From Loxodes magnus (taxonomy: Eukaryota > Ciliophora > Karyorelictea > Loxodida > Loxodidae): a stretch of DNA of 64,000 nt. The notes below the pieces were generated by a model. That model was given only the letters and a program-made list of their open reading frames with translations, did not search any database and was not told the DNA's origin. Within the stretch, counting starts at the first letter, position 1, and each line of letters begins with the position of its first letter. The stretch spans positions 39,400 through 103,399 of the forward strand of contig CAMPDV010001815.1 of assembly GCA_946699065.1 (NCBI GenBank), read 5' to 3'. Position numbers and translations under genes: made by a program. Below are positions 31,401 through 44,425 of this stretch, one piece after another.

Positions 31401-32900
31401 AAATTTTCTTCGATAATGTTAAAATTTCCATCAAAAAAGAGTTTTTCCTCAAATATTCAATTAAAAAAATCAGGTTCAAACAAATTAAGACACTAAAAAT
31501 ATTCAAATACACTTTTATGTATTCAATTATGGACATTTTCTTCCTCTTGCTGCTAATTCTATAGTTAGAAAGGTAATGCTCTCAGTATAGCCTTTAGTTA
31601 ATAATTTTTATATCCTCGTTTGTCAATAACTTCTTATAATTACTAAGATGTAAACTTTCCTTATGAATGTTGATCATCTTAAAATTATTTTAAGCAAAGC
31701 TCCTTGCAAATTAAAAAGGTTTCTTAAATGAAAGATTTTATAAATTACTATGAATTTTCCTCCTCCTCATGATTAATTTTACTGAGATATTCTTTCTAAA
31801 TTTTGAACATTTCGATAAGAAAAGCATTATATATCATAAAATAGCTTCAAAATCCTTATTCTACCTTATTTTATACTTCTAATTTTTCTTTTTCTTATTT
31901 TTCTTCATTTACTATCTAAAAAGAATCTAAATTTTCTGTCGTTGCTTAGATTTCAGATTTAGAATCAATTAAATCTTAATAAAGTTTTATTTTTGTTAGT
32001 AACTAAGTGATTTGAGTTAGAATGAACGGATTTTTTATTAATTCCATTAAGTTACTGTTTTTCTATATTATTGTCATACATTCTTTTCCTGAGCTTATGT
32101 TCAACTATTTTGCCATGTTTTAATCTCGTTCTATGATTATATCGAAAAATTCTTAGATCATATTATTATCGAAAGGTTAAATGTAAATAATTTTGATATA
32201 TTCATCACACTGCTTGCCATTTATTTTAGGAGAAAATAATTATTTATAATTCTCCTGCTTAATGATTTGCTAATATCTAGATGTTGTAATAACTTTTATT
32301 TTTGGATAATCAGTAAAAATACTTTCTACTATTTTAGCTTGCTATTGTAATTCATCATATCCATCTAAAATGAAAATCACTTCGCTATCATTCATTCATT
32401 TAATTTATTTTTTATTTAATTTTCCTAAAGCGAACTTCATTTAATTTAGCTTTAATTGGATTTTATTCTTATGAATTACAAAGAGAAATTAAAATTGGAA
32501 CTGTTTAATCTTCCTCAAGAAGTTTGTCATAAATTTTAAATGCGAGTGTTGTTTTTCCACTTCCTGAATCTCCAAATATAACCAAATGTCTTGGCTGATT
32601 CGGTAATGTGTTTTTGCCTATATTAAAATCAGGCTTCAGGAATTAATATACCATTTCTAAGACATCTTGCTGATTTTGCTGGTCAATAATAGTATCAGCA
32701 CATTTCAGTTTTACTAGATATTCTTTTTTCGAAACAAGAGAGCAAAAATCATCTTCCTCTTTTTATTTATCTATCTATCTTAAATTTTTTTCTCTATTTA
32801 AGTAATTTTTAATATCTATATCAAACTCTCTCTTTACTTTTTCAACAAAAATAAAATTCGACTAAATTTAATTTTCTTCACTAAGAAAATTTTCTTGCAT
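28488..32900 (-). CDS. NACHT-type NTPase with propeller, TLDc-like and zinc-binding C-terminus (complete locus, one frameshift)
   Basis: Full extent of the gene cut at the window's left edge. From ATG at 32,900: N-terminal helices, P-loop (residues 110-118), NACHT Walker B, helical region, and pentapeptide-like repeats. Then comes a long beta-propeller-like section (LLLLSGFNFKNSRVFKL near its end), a TLDc-like domain (FTNFSDFIFFGTSLYKNL, then LKISLGSNGWFNFNSSYGIV) and two zinc clusters (CYVCS...HWNCYECN...CMYH; CFQCK...AYCDIC). It ends GKQL-TGA at 28,488-28,490. A 20-nt intron at 29,141-29,160 restores frame between propeller and TLDc-like parts. Relative to copy A there is a 4-nt expansion (ATGA repeat) near 32,395-32,402 that breaks the frame between P-loop and Walker B, so this copy may be dead or misassembled. 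Confidence 0.8.
29141..29160 (-). other. Candidate 20-nt intron in the NACHT gene
   Basis: GTATTTAAACTTGAAATCAG. Removing it joins FKLLIQL to KQKSKHLNDWKF. The upstream frame (propeller) and downstream frame (TLDc-like domain) are both convincing and differ by exactly this shift. Confidence 0.6.
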
Positions 32901-33211
32901 TATAATAGTGTAATATTTAACTTAATAAGTACTAAATATTATGAAATAATTTTTATTTTAGTAATGAAAATTAAGGAAAATATTTAATAAATTAAAATAT
33001 GTTTTTTCTTTAAGCTAAAAAGGATAAATAAAATTTAGATTATCTTAAAATTAATTTTATATTAGTTTGATTAAATTAAAAATGAATCAATATGTAATAA
33101 AATAAAAAATAAATTTGTTATAAAAGTAGAAGCAAAAGTTAATATTGTAAACATAAATTTCTTTTAGTATGATTTACTAATTTCTATTTTTATGTAAATA
33201 GAATTAATTAA

Positions 33212-33953
33212 TCATTTTCGAAATGAAAGGTTTATCAGTTTGTTATTGAGTTATTTTCTGCCTGGTTATCAATGGCGGAATTTTTCTTTAGTCTACTTCT
33301 ATTATAACCTCTTTTGGTTTGTGGTTGCTTCATGTTTTAGGTCTTGACAGCTAGGCTGGTTTGTCTTGTCCTGTATAAGTTCCTCTTGATGGAGTAACTC
33401 TCATCCTTCATTGGCTCTTAACATTCTTTGAATTATTCTCTCATTAATCGGAGTATCGTTGTCCTCCGAAAACTTAATACTGCTCTAGTTTCACGTTTGC
33501 GAGTCTTTACTTCTCATCAATAGGATACTCCAACTCTCTCTATTAAAGCCATAGAATCTCAGTGAGAATTTTCCTTACATTCTTGACTAAGTCAAAGCTT
33601 TTTTCGCTATATCGGACTTACAATCTTTAGATTTTCTGCTAAGAATCCAGTGTGAATTTCCTTCAATAGATAAATGGTCAATATTGAGAGCATTCCACTT
33701 TCGTTGTTACCACTCATCGTCTGATGTATGGCATAGATTTTCTTAAGCCCATATGTCTGGAGAAGTTTGATGGAATCAGGAGAAGTGACACTCTATACTT
33801 ACTCAATATCTTTCAGCTACCTCACAGATGTCGATCAAAGAGCTTCTACAACCTCAAGAAGTTGAGAAATAATTATGCTCAAGCCAGACTTTCTCTCTAA
33901 CATTTTCGTTCTGGTCTAAAGTTATGATGTAGGTCCTGCTCAAGATTCGACAT
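33212..33953 (-). CDS. Unknown Trp-rich protein, copy B
   Basis: Copy of 2632-3379. It has a 6-nt in-frame deletion removing two residues before a TGA-coded Trp (SQTWN) and otherwise the same frame and TGA end (33,212-33,214). The start has the same problem as in copy A: the ATG at 33,953 is out of frame with the body unless a short intron is removed. Confidence 0.6.
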
Positions 33954-34326
33954 CTTTCAACGAAATATTATAAAATAAAAAAAATGAAATTAATATATTT
34001 CCATATTAAAAATTTTATGTATTAATAAATAAAAATTCTAGTAAAAAGAACCGAGTAATTTTTGTAATTTATGATATAAAAAAGTTATTTCAGAATGAAA
34101 AATTATTTTAGTATTATATATAATTTTATTCTAATACAATTATATTTCTAAATGTTACTATCAATCAACTTAAAAATATAAAATATACAGTTCTAAAATT
34201 AAGAATAAAAATGAAAAAATATTAAGTTCTAAGCGATAAATTGTAAAATAAATTTCTAATCATTCTTTTTAAAAATAGTTTCTAGCTTTAAAAATTATAG
34301 TGATTATTAATTTTTATATTTTTATT
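33954..34326. other. AT-rich spacer
   Basis: Copy of 3380-3752, with small indels. Nothing recognised. Confidence 0.6.
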
Positions 34327-35019
34327 ATGAATATTTAGTGAATAAATGGATTAAATCAAGAAGTATTAAATATTGTGTATGCGATAATCATACCCTTTGA
34401 AAACTAAATTTCTTCTTATTGTTGCAAGCAGATTAAATATAAATAGTTAGGAATGGATTTTATTAAGTTTAAATCCCTACACTTTCAGGCTTATATTATA
34501 ACCTTATAAAATTTCTCAAACTGTATGCTGATATATTAATAGTAAAAATGCTTTATATAAGCATCTAATAATTTAGCTATATTTGGTTAGAAAGAATTGA
34601 GTATTCAGTAAGTAACTACAATATGCAAAGTAATGTTCTTTGATGCTATATAAGTAAGAGTTTGCAATAGTTCAAACTTATTGTTATTAGAAAGTATTTT
34701 TTGATTGCTTTTATCCAAATTGTAATAATAAAGCACATATTAAACATCTTAGAAGGTCTATAATAAATATACAACTAAAAATACCAAATTTGAATAACTC
34801 AAACTCATTTCATTTCTTACTACCACTTAAAGAGTAAAATGTAAGTTAGAGTATCTTCAATTATTTAAGATAACAAAGAACAACGAAAAACGTTCTTAAT
34901 ATAAAAAATTGCAGAATAATAACGCTGTGAATTAAAAATTATATCTAAAATAGAAAATCACTTTTAGAAGTGTTTATTCAATAAATGTTTGTTTTGTGAG
35001 CTTAAAATAAACTATTTGA
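34327..35019 (+). CDS. Unknown protein, 230 residues, copy B
   Basis: Copy of 3753-4445. Identical length and the same terminal TGA (35,017-35,019). Changes include Thr to Met and Tyr to Cys, so it is diverging but not accumulating frameshifts. Confidence 0.5.
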
Positions 35020-35239
35020 TACCTTTTTGCTATTTTCAATAAGTTAATAAGAAATGAAGTTGATTATTTAGCATAATTTATTCATTAATGACTAACTTTA
35101 AATTTAAAATTGGTTCTTATAATTTAAGTATTAAGATTAATAATAGAAAATCATTTTAAATCAATAAATTAAGTTATGCTTTAGTTAATTTTTAATTAGT
35201 CTAATTGCTTATTTATTTTGAATTTTAATTTGTAACTTT

Positions 35240-36103
35240 AGCTAATTTTTACCTTTCTTGAATTTATGAATATACATTTCTGGAGCGTTTATATGGGATT
35301 TTAAAATTCTTAAGTTTAACATCTATTCCTTCTATAGACAGGAGTTGATTATTGATAATCTAGCCAGGAGGATAGGTCACTGTCAAAATCAAATGTATTT
35401 TGATTCTCATAAAAGATTCCTTTCATTTAAATTTATTGCTCAGACATAGGTCTGTATCTTTTTTCTATAGATTTTACCCCGCGAATTGCAGTAAATTTTC
35501 CTATATTTCTTAATCATCCTCGTTTCCCTTTATTTCTTGGTAATAAAACCTGCTCAGTATTCTTTTTATTGTTTCTAGAAATTCAGATAATTTTGATAGA
35601 GATGCCTTGTTTTCTTGCATGTATAGCATTTATTTTTTGTTTCTTATAGGTCTTTCATGTTAGAAGAGTCGTTGAATAAGAAGAGAGGGGTGTTATGATT
35701 AGGAATCCATCATCCCGTTGGAACTTGTGTATGCTTTATAGCCTGTTCTTATACTATTGACAGTTTTTAATTAAGTTAGGAGCTTTCTCGCTTGCTTACC
35801 AATAACTCTTAAGACTCCCAAGCTCTAATTTTAGAAACTAAATCTTTTCAAATCTTTTCTCAATATGAGTAAAATTTTCCAAGCTTCGATGCAGAAATTG
35901 AATGTTCATATATCTATCTGTCCCGAGCTTTACTTCCTAGTCCAGCTCAGCCACGACTAATGAAAGGTCTTTTGATAAGGGATAAATCGAATAACTGAGA
36001 GCGGTTGTTGTTTTATTTCGTCCTCAGTTTCTCATCAGTTGGTGGCATGTCTAGTGATGATCCTGGATACTTTTAAAAATGGCTTGAAGGGCTTCTACTC
36101 CAT
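35240..36103 (-). pseudogene. Broken copy of the 4462-5532 gene
   Basis: Matches the gene at 4462-5532 from its ATG (36,103) onward, but carries several single-base indels that shift the frame. There is an extra G in CCTGGATAC (about 36,066), an extra base in TTTCTTGG (about 35,536), and further ones near 35,788 and 35,813. Either a decayed copy or an error-prone assembly; copy A is intact. Confidence 0.65.
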
Positions 36104-36445
36104 TTGAGTGATGGTAACCTATTCTACTCCTTCTCGAATCTACTCCTCCTTTGAAGCTATTTAAAATACTATTATTAAACTTTTTATTTTCTATATATTT
36201 TATCTTTCTAATTAATATTTCTCAGTTTATATGTTCCATTAGTTTTTTATTTTTATCGTGTTAGATGATTACTTTATTAACATGAGTATTCTTAAAATTG
36301 GAAATTATACTGATAAATTTTTTAACACTAGTCTACTTCGTTAAAAAAAACGAAGACCGGCTTTTTTGCCAAATAAAATTAGAAAGGTAAAAATTAATAA
36401 GAATCTGAAGAGAAAAAGTAGAAATAATCAAAACTGAAAAAGAGA

Positions 36446-37190
36446 ATGTTCACACCTCCAAAGTAATAAGAAACTCCAGTTGACTAAGATCTTTCAGAAA
36501 TTAATCTTAGTGAGGATCAAAATAGCATTGAGTAACTTACAGAATTAGTAAAAATTTTGCTTAATTAGGTTAAAAAGCTTAAGGAATAAAATCAAATATT
36601 GATAGAGAATGATGCAACCGTTGAAGATAGATTAATTAAATAAGAAAGAGAAATGGATGCCTATTGAAATATTTAAACTGACTGCTCTTAGCAAATATAG
36701 TAAATGAAATTAGACCCATAGTTATAATTAATTAAATAAACAGAACGTTCATAATAGCCAGAACCAATTGCGATATTGGGGCAAATCAAATTTAAGAATA
36801 ATTTTTAAACAATTAGCAAGGTTGTCAAATGGAAATTGAAAAGATACCAAAAATTTATCAGAATACAATGTAAAGTAGAAAGTGCTTTTACTGCAAGAAA
36901 AAAGAACACTAATAAAAATAGTGTAGAAATTTCTATGTATTCAAGAATGAATTTAATTATAGAGTTAAGAGACTGACAGAAAGAATTTATATTACTGAGA
37001 GAGGATCTATTTATCAAATTAAAGAGACGAGCGCCAAAAGAATAATAGAAAGGTAGATAGAGAGAGAAGAGAAATGCAAGATTTAAGACAAGAAAAAATA
37101 GAAATGAAACAATAAATTTTTCCTTTTATCCACCAGACTATACTGGTTGGAAAAAGGGAAATTGGTGAAAAACCAAGAAGGCCTCTAAAC
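36446..37190 (+). pseudogene. Gag-like gene, copy B, frameshifted
   Basis: Copy of 5875-6620, starting ATG TTC ACA CCT. It gains one base near 36,770 (CCAATTGCG) just before the conserved RYWGKSN, and one near 36,889 (GCTTTTACTG) just before the zinc knuckle, so coiled coil and knuckle fall in different frames. Confidence 0.6.
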
Positions 37191-37803
37191 AATTTTATCT
37201 ATAATAATAATAATAATTTGCCTCTATTTTCTTTAAGGCTTCTGACAATTTCTTCTTCAATCAAAATTAGGTCACTTTTATGTTAACTCATCTCCATTTT
37301 AAGTTGAAATTTTTGCTAGCTTTCTTCTATTTTCTCTATTCTATTTCCAATTTATGTCTACTTCTATTGCCAGCTTAAGATTGATTTTTTGTCTTATGAA
37401 TGCTTCAGAAAGCATTTAAATCTCTTTCCTGGGACATGAATCTTGATTCGATTTCCTCCTGTTTGTTCAGACTCTCCATTAGCTTGTTATTGCTTTTTTC
37501 AGCTTCCTGACTTCTTCCTGGAGATTTAGCATCACTTTGTTGAGCTATTCCATACTCATCTAGCTAGAAGGATTGAAAGAGACCTTCTAGGGAAGAGCAG
37601 ACTTCATCTACTTCCTTGACTCTCTTATGAGGCTTGAGTTATTGCATGGATGATTTTCTTTGCTCGCTTCTGTTTTTCTTAACCTATGTTCCGGATTTTT
37701 AAGAAAAAGGTTAGGGTTAAGTTAAAGAAGACAAGCCGAAAGTGGCTTCTGGTTTCCTCTCCTTCTTGGAGGTGATATAGAAACTTGATTTTTAGCCTTC
37801 CAT
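37190..37803 (-). CDS. Coiled-coil protein related to gag-like family, copy B
   Basis: Copy of 6640-7230 with ATG at 37,803 (MEGQKSS...). The coiled coil and the HERDLNAFWSIH signature are kept, and so is the probable frame change after it. Confidence 0.5.
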
Positions 37804-38142
37804 TTTATACTATTTTATTCAATAGATAATTTATAAATAAAAATATAACTAAAATAATTATTTTAAAATGTCCGTTTTTATAATATTACTTTCTTTCCTC
37901 AAAATTATATAAGATTTTACTTAGTTAATAAAATATTTGTACTAAATTTTCAATTTACTAAGAATAAATTTTAAACAATTTATTAATTAATTTCTAAATT
38001 TTAAACAATTTTATTTTGTTATTTTTAAATAATTTTTTTAATTTTCTAGTGAAAGTGTTTTAAAATATAAATTAAGAATTAATTTTAAGTTTAAATCATT
38101 TTAATTTAATTTTGCTTTAAGATTTTAATTTTGTAGTTATAA

Positions 38143-39054
38143 ATGGAGAATAAACTAAAATATTTTTCTAGATGTATCTTCTTACGTAAGATTTTAAGAG
38201 AAAAAGGAAATATTTTAGGTAAAATTCCGCTTCTTCTGCTTAAGTATGAAATTCTACCTAACCTTTGCTATATTGAACTTTCAAAATACGTTGTAATTAA
38301 CTTACGGGAAAAGAAGCTATAAGTTTGAGATACTTAAACTTAGAAAATAAAACTCTTAGATATAGAAAATGAGAATATGAAAAATCCATAATCATTTATA
38401 TTTTAACTGGATGATTAAAAACTTATATTTTCAAAAGACTCTCTTATTTTTTGTGAAAATCAGATTATTTTAAAAGAATACAAGTTAATTTATAATTATG
38501 AGGGAAATAAACTAACTCTTGATAAATAAAATAAATTGCTATATGTTATAAACTCATATCAATAAATGACTGATTCATAATGTGAAGTGTTTGATATGAA
38601 AAAAAGGTAATCTAAATCTATTTAAGTTTGTCCTTATAGTGCTTTTGGAAATGGAGTAACTTATGCAAAAGAAAGTGTATATAATATAGGTGGATGAGTA
38701 GGACATATGAGCAAAGATATTTATTAATATGTTTGTATAAAAGACTAATGATTTAAGTTAGAAGATTTACTTTAACCTGAATCTCATGTGATGCAAAGTT
38801 TATTTATAAAGGAAATGGAATCAATATTACTTTTTGATGAGTTTTAGTATTTTGAGGGTACAGCTTTATATGATTTTAAATAAATAATAAATCATGGACC
38901 GAATTTTCCTGTTCGATCTGGTGGCAGCTATCCAAACTTTTAGCCTTTGTTAAATAAAAAGAGAGTATATAGTTATGCAATAAATACTGATTCTTATGAT
39001 CTTTGTGGATATGATATAAGAAAAAGAGAATGGAAGAAAGTTTTGAAAATTTGA
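38143..39054 (+). CDS. Kelch-like protein with FLRKI module, copy B
   Basis: Copy of 7570-8481, exactly 912 nt, ending at the aligned TGA (39,052-39,054). Substitutions are both silent (the Leu of PNLC changes from CTA to CTT) and replacing (IQELD to IKEME; EYQYF to EFQYF). The three internal Trp TGA codons are retained. Intact length with amino-acid change suggests a functioning, diverging paralogue. Confidence 0.8.
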
Positions 39055-40201
39055 GAGATTTTAACTTTTTATTTAAAATAAATAAATTTTAATTTTATCT
39101 CATAAGATTAATTATATTTTAATAAAAATGGAAAATAAAGAATAACCAAGTTTATTATATTTTTTAAATTAATACAAATTTAAAACTTATAAGAATATTT
39201 AAAAATCAAAATTTTTCACATTGAATAAAAATTTGAAAAAAATCTTAAAAGTTCTTTAGTTATAATATGTTTAAATATTAATTGATAGAATAAAATAAAA
39301 AATCCTTAATGATAAAGAGATTAATTAAAATTAAAATTTTTTAGTCTTATAATTTTTTAAGTTATTTTCTCTCTCTAAAATAGTAAAAAACACTTAAAAT
39401 TGGCAAAATTATTTTTTAATACCTGCAAGTTAAAATAAAATACATTACACCAAAAAGAAAATAATTTGATACTTAAAAAAATTTAATTTACGAAATTGTA
39501 TGATTTATGAACAGCCATATCTAATTTTTATACTTTTTAGATAGATTTTTTTTGTTTTTACTATATAAATAATCTTTTTTATTTTCATAGTAAAAACCTT
39601 ATAAATAAAGATTATAGAAAATTGAATAATAAAATAATTAATATAAAAAGGAAATATAAAAGTTGGAATTATTTATAAATTTTGTAAGTAAATATATTAA
39701 ATTATTACAATTGCTTAAGTTTTTTGACTAAAATATATTAAAATATTTATTCAAATTTTAAGAATTTTAAGAAATATTAATTTATTTAAGATATTCAAAA
39801 CTTAACGGTAGTAATAAATTAAAATTTTTATTATTCTTTAAGATACAATTAAATTTTATCATATATTTATTTAATTTTTCATTTTAGATATCATCAATAA
39901 AGTAGTTAATTTATTAAGAAAACTATCTTTTTTGTTATTTTTTTATTAATAGTTATGAAATATATTTTATACAGCTAATTAAATTTAGTATTATAAAAAT
40001 GGAAAATTTCTTGAGAAAGTCTTTCTTAAAAGGATTAATTTCAGTCAAATTGCAAACAGTAAACTTTACTTCAAGACCTCAAAATTATGCAATAAGAAAA
40101 TTTTAAACTTTTAATAAAAGTTAAGAGCTAGAAAGAAAAATTGATTACCTGATAATTTATATTATGTATATTATATTTTTAATAATCTTCAAATAAATAA
40201 A
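39055..40201. other. AT-rich spacer
   Basis: Copy of 8482-9626. Nothing recognised. Confidence 0.6.
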
Positions 40202-40350
40202 ACGTATTTTTACAGTTCTAAGTAGCATAGATTAGGTAGAATTTCATATTTAAATAGTAGAATAGGGATTTTACCTAAAGCTTTTCCTTTTTCTCTAAGT
40301 ATCTTACGTAAGAAGATACATCTTGAAAAATACTTCTATTAATTTTCCAT
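40202..40350 (-). pseudogene. 5' fragment of kelch-like gene, copy B
   Basis: Copy of 9627-9776, truncated at the same point after about 50 codons, so truncation predates the A/B duplication. Confidence 0.8.
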
Positions 40351-40644
40351 TTTTATAAAGAAGAGTTGATTAATTAATAATTTAAATTATTTTATTTTTA
40401 TTATTTAATATTTAATAAAATAATTAAAACACTAGGTAAAAATGCTTTTGCATGATAAAAATCAACAAGCCTTATCAAAATTCTTAAATGTTTTTTCTTT
40501 TAAACAAATATGAACCTAAAAATTAGTAAAATTTAATTTGCATTTTATAATTTTTTATTTGCTTTGAATCATATTGATTCTTATAAAAGTAATATACTTC
40601 ATATGCTATTATTAATATGGAAGGAACAATAATTAAAAAGATGG

Positions 40645-40919
40645 TGGGAACTGAGATTGACCTTCTGAATCATACTTTCTGGTTTTATGGCTAGGAACAA
40701 GTTCCTTTCCTGTCGCTGAGAAAGTCCCTGGTCAAAGTCAACCTTTGCAAGGGAACACCTTCCTCTTGATTATCCACTCCTGGTAGGGGCTTGAAACCTG
40801 GCTGCCCATAGCGATGGAGCTCCCTGGCAGCTACTTTTCGAAAGCAACAGGATATCCCCGTTATCCCATGAAGGGAGTGTTGGGGTCGTTAAACTGCAAG
40901 AAGTTGCGGTCAAAAACTC
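40645..40919 (-). pseudogene. Decayed copy of ORF family 2, copy B
   Basis: Copy of 10,071-10,345, nearly unchanged in sequence even though it is frame-broken relative to the member at 26,906. It is flanked by the same AATATGGAAGGAACAA direct repeats. Confidence 0.55.
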
Positions 40920-40954
40920 TTTAAGTTGAAATTAATTAATATGGAAGGAACAAG

Positions 40955-42349
40955 AGTATGAAGTGATAAATAAACAAGAAAAATTAATAAAAAGCACTTT
41001 ATTAAAACGGGAAAAGAAAGACGCTATTAAAATATATCTTAAAATAAACATATATACTGATGAAAAAAAAAAACTCAAAGTTTATTCTGTTTAATTTTTT
41101 ATATTTTAAAGAAATTTTTTTAATTCCTAAAAATAGAAATTTAAAAAAATTTCAGTAAATCATAAGATATTCTAGGTAGAAGTTTAAAATTCAAGGGTAA
41201 TTTTCCTACCATCTTTATTATGCATTAATAATTTAAGAGTTATCTTTATTCTTAATTTTATGATAGATAGAAAAATCCTTTTAACAATCCTTCTGAAAAT
41301 TTGATATAATAGAATTGACTTGATTAATAAGATTAATTAATAATATAAAAAATATTTAATTTGTATAAATAAAATAATCGAATAGATATCTTTCTTAAAA
41401 ATTAACTACTTACGTAATGATAAATAAAATGAAAAATTTAATAATTAGATGATAAAATTAAATTGTATCTTACTAATAAAACAATTTTAATTAACTACTT
41501 TTGCTAAATTATTAATATCTTAAATAATTTTATATTTCTTAAAATTAAAAAACTTGGATAAATATTTTAATATATTGAGTCAAAAAATTTAAACAATTGT
41601 AATAATATTTTTACTTAGAAATTAAATAATTTTTCATTCTCTTTTTAACTTTTTTAATTAATTATTTTATTATTCAATTTTTAGTAATTCTTAATAAATA
41701 AAATTTTACTTTAAAGCATTTAAAATTATTTATATATTTAAAAAGGTAAAAGAATCTTTAAAAAAATATAAAAATAAGATATATTAGTTTTAAATTTAAA
41801 TTATATTAGTAATTTTTCTTGTAGTTTCATATTTATGAAATTAAGATATTTAAATTTAAAACATTTATGGGGTTGATTAAATTTAATGCTTTTTGATATT
41901 CCATTATTTAAATAAACAAAATTAAAACTAAAAATACATTAAAAAGTTAGACTAAAATGAGCTAGTTTATTTAACTTGTAATTGCTTAAAAAGAAAAATT
42001 AATTTGAATAAATATTTGGATTTCTAAATAAATTATAATAAAGTAAATTAGTAAATTTTATTTTTGTAATTATTAGTATTAAATTAAGTATTATATAAGA
42101 TTGTTTATTATTAATTTGCTAATATTTATTACTTTAATCTAAAAGTAATTTATAGATTTTATTTATATAATATATCCTCTATTTCTTAAAATGAATAAGC
42201 AAAAGCATATCCATTACTTTCTTATCTTATCATGATATATTTATAGAAATTAAATATATATTATTTTATTTAATTTATTTCATCTATATTTAGATAGAAT
42301 TAGCAAGATATATTTTATTTAGTACTACATTAATTATAATAATTTTCTT
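40955..42349. other. AT-rich spacer
   Basis: Copy of 10,381-11,829 with scattered indels. Nothing recognised. Confidence 0.6.
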
Positions 42350-42760
42350 AGTTTACAAATAATTGGAAAAAGTATTTTCTTTAATGAGCTTATTAATATT
42401 GATGAAGATGATAGAAGATAAAAGATAAAAATAGAAGAAGTATAATAAGCATAAGAATTTATCAAATTGACTTAAAAAGAGAGAATTATATTTCTTATTT
42501 AAAAGAGTTAATCTTATATGTCTACAAGAAGTTAAAGAAATCTTAGAAAAAATTACATTGATATTTATCTGGTACAAATTTTTTAAAATCCTTGAATGCT
42601 AACTATTTTAAAAGATAAAAATTTCAAATTAGAATATTAAAGAGAGAAATTTCTGAAAAAATAGCTTCAAGACATATTTTATGTTAGAGATGATGATTAA
42701 TTATAAACTTCTCTCGAAGTTAAGAAATATTTAAAATTCTAAAAATTAAATAAAATAAAA
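42350..42760 (+). pseudogene. Relic of an EEP-like protein, copy B
   Basis: Copy of 11,830-12,170. A one-base deletion in the AAAGAGTTAATC stretch breaks the LICLQEV motif, and a 6-nt insertion lies upstream. A minus-strand frame of 74 codons here is a shadow. Confidence 0.35.
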
Positions 42761-43712
42761 ATGCTCTTGCAAGTCACCAATTTTTAGAACGAAAATAAAT
42801 TATAAATAAAATAGGAAAAATTAAATAGATACATATGATTAATTAGTAAACATAGACTAGTTAGACTAATTTTAAGTAATTTTTTAGGATTAAATTTAAA
42901 AACTTTTTAAAACTAAGAGAGATAAGTTTAAAGATAAAAATAAAAAACCAAGAACAAAACTTTAGTAAGAGATATAAATATTAAATAAAATATAGTTAAA
43001 TTAGATAAATATTAGAAGCAGTAAAATATAAATTTAAATAAATGTAGTATGTTCTAATTAAATTTAAATATTTTGGTTTTAAATTATAACTAATAATTTT
43101 AAATTTGCTTAATTATCTTAATAAGCTTTTATTATTTATAAAATTTACTTTCATTTATCTTTAATTTTATTATCTTTTAGATAGAATTTGCTTCATAATT
43201 TCTTTATCAAAAAAGCCCGACATTTGTAGCAATAAATGATTTTAATAGCTTTTTTCCTAATATTTTTATATTATTTTTACATATTAATTAAAAAAAGTGA
43301 TATTTTAAACATTAAGCAATTAATCTTTAATTTAGAAACAAAAAAAGAATAGTTGAATAAATAAATTATTAGATAAAGTAGCTAGTTTGTTATTAAATTA
43401 ATAGTTTAATAATTGTATTTTAAGAGAAAGTTTAATTGATTCATATTAAATTAAAATAAGTTATAGTACTTCTGTTATTAATAAATATAACAACTATAGT
43501 TTGCTTTACATTCTTAAGCTACTCTAAGCTAATCTATTTTAAGACGAATAAATAAAATTATCAAAGATATAAATTTTAATTAGTATAACAGCAAAAAATA
43601 TAAGCATTATTAAAGCAATTAATTAATATAGACTAACATTTATAATTAAAAATATAATATTTTTATATTATTTATTTAAGCAATTTAATTAAAATTATTA
43701 TAATAATTAACC
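42761..43712. other. AT-rich spacer
   Basis: Copy of 12,171-13,127. Nothing recognised. Confidence 0.6.
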
Positions 43713-43956
43713 ATACCACTTCCACCTTTATTAGGTTCATCATTCTATCGAAGTTTCCTATTTTTTTAATTCCAGTCTTCGAATGATCGCTTTCCTTAAA
43801 ATATACCTTTTCGTTCTGATTTGACCCCTTTATATTATTTGAATTTTGCTTCAGTCAAGATCACTGCTAGATTTTATTCGTTCTTTCTTTATATCAAAAT
43901 TACAGTTTTTTAATATTATAAAACTTTTTAAGGTAGATTTTAGGCTCTAAATTCAT
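43713..43956 (-). CDS. Small protein or exon, frame uncertain, copy B
   Basis: Copy of 13,128-13,372, with substitutions only (for example start MNLEPKI instead of MDLEPKI). The preferred frame again ends LRQNDEPNKGGSG. Confidence 0.4.
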
Positions 43957-43998
43957 CAGATCGCTAGCAACATATTATAAAGAAATTTAACTTAAAAT

Positions 43999-44373
43999 AT
44001 GGATGGTGAGTCTTAAGCTAGTCTCTAGCTTGAGACTCAATATCAGAAAAAGCAGTTCTTATTCTGTAGTCCGCGCCTCAGAAGCTCTCCTATTCATTAT
44101 GCCGTCAACTTGATAGAAGCTTGGTGGAAAACAAGGCATAGCTGAGGCAAAAATAAACTAAGATTTTTAACTATAGAAGATACTCAAGACTGATTTTTGT
44201 ACTAGAATGAGAATTCCTTAAGAATTTCAACTCCGGCCTTAGTCAGAATCACAACAATAGAGAGAAGAAGGTTTCATATTTGTGAATTAAAACAAGGATA
44301 AAAGAGTATCTAGACTATTTTATTAAAATATTAATCCGTGGATAGCCTATAATGGCAGACCCACGTTAATTAA
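43999..44373 (+). CDS. Unknown 124-residue protein, copy B
   Basis: Copy of 13,415-13,789. No indels before TAA (44,371-44,373); the first length difference, 4 nt, comes in the TTAA/TTTA tract directly after it. The inverted repeat near the start is intact. Confidence 0.6.
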
Positions 44374-44425
44374 TTAATTTATTTATTTATTTATAAAGAA
44401 ATATGATTTTCGTCAACTCCACGAA

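Noticed and set aside
36805-37017. 70-codon minus-strand frame
   Set aside because: It lies opposite the gag-like gene of block B; hydrophobic shadow.
42353-42577. 74-codon minus-strand frame
   Set aside because: It is opposite the EEP-like relic and absent as an open frame in block A because of indels.
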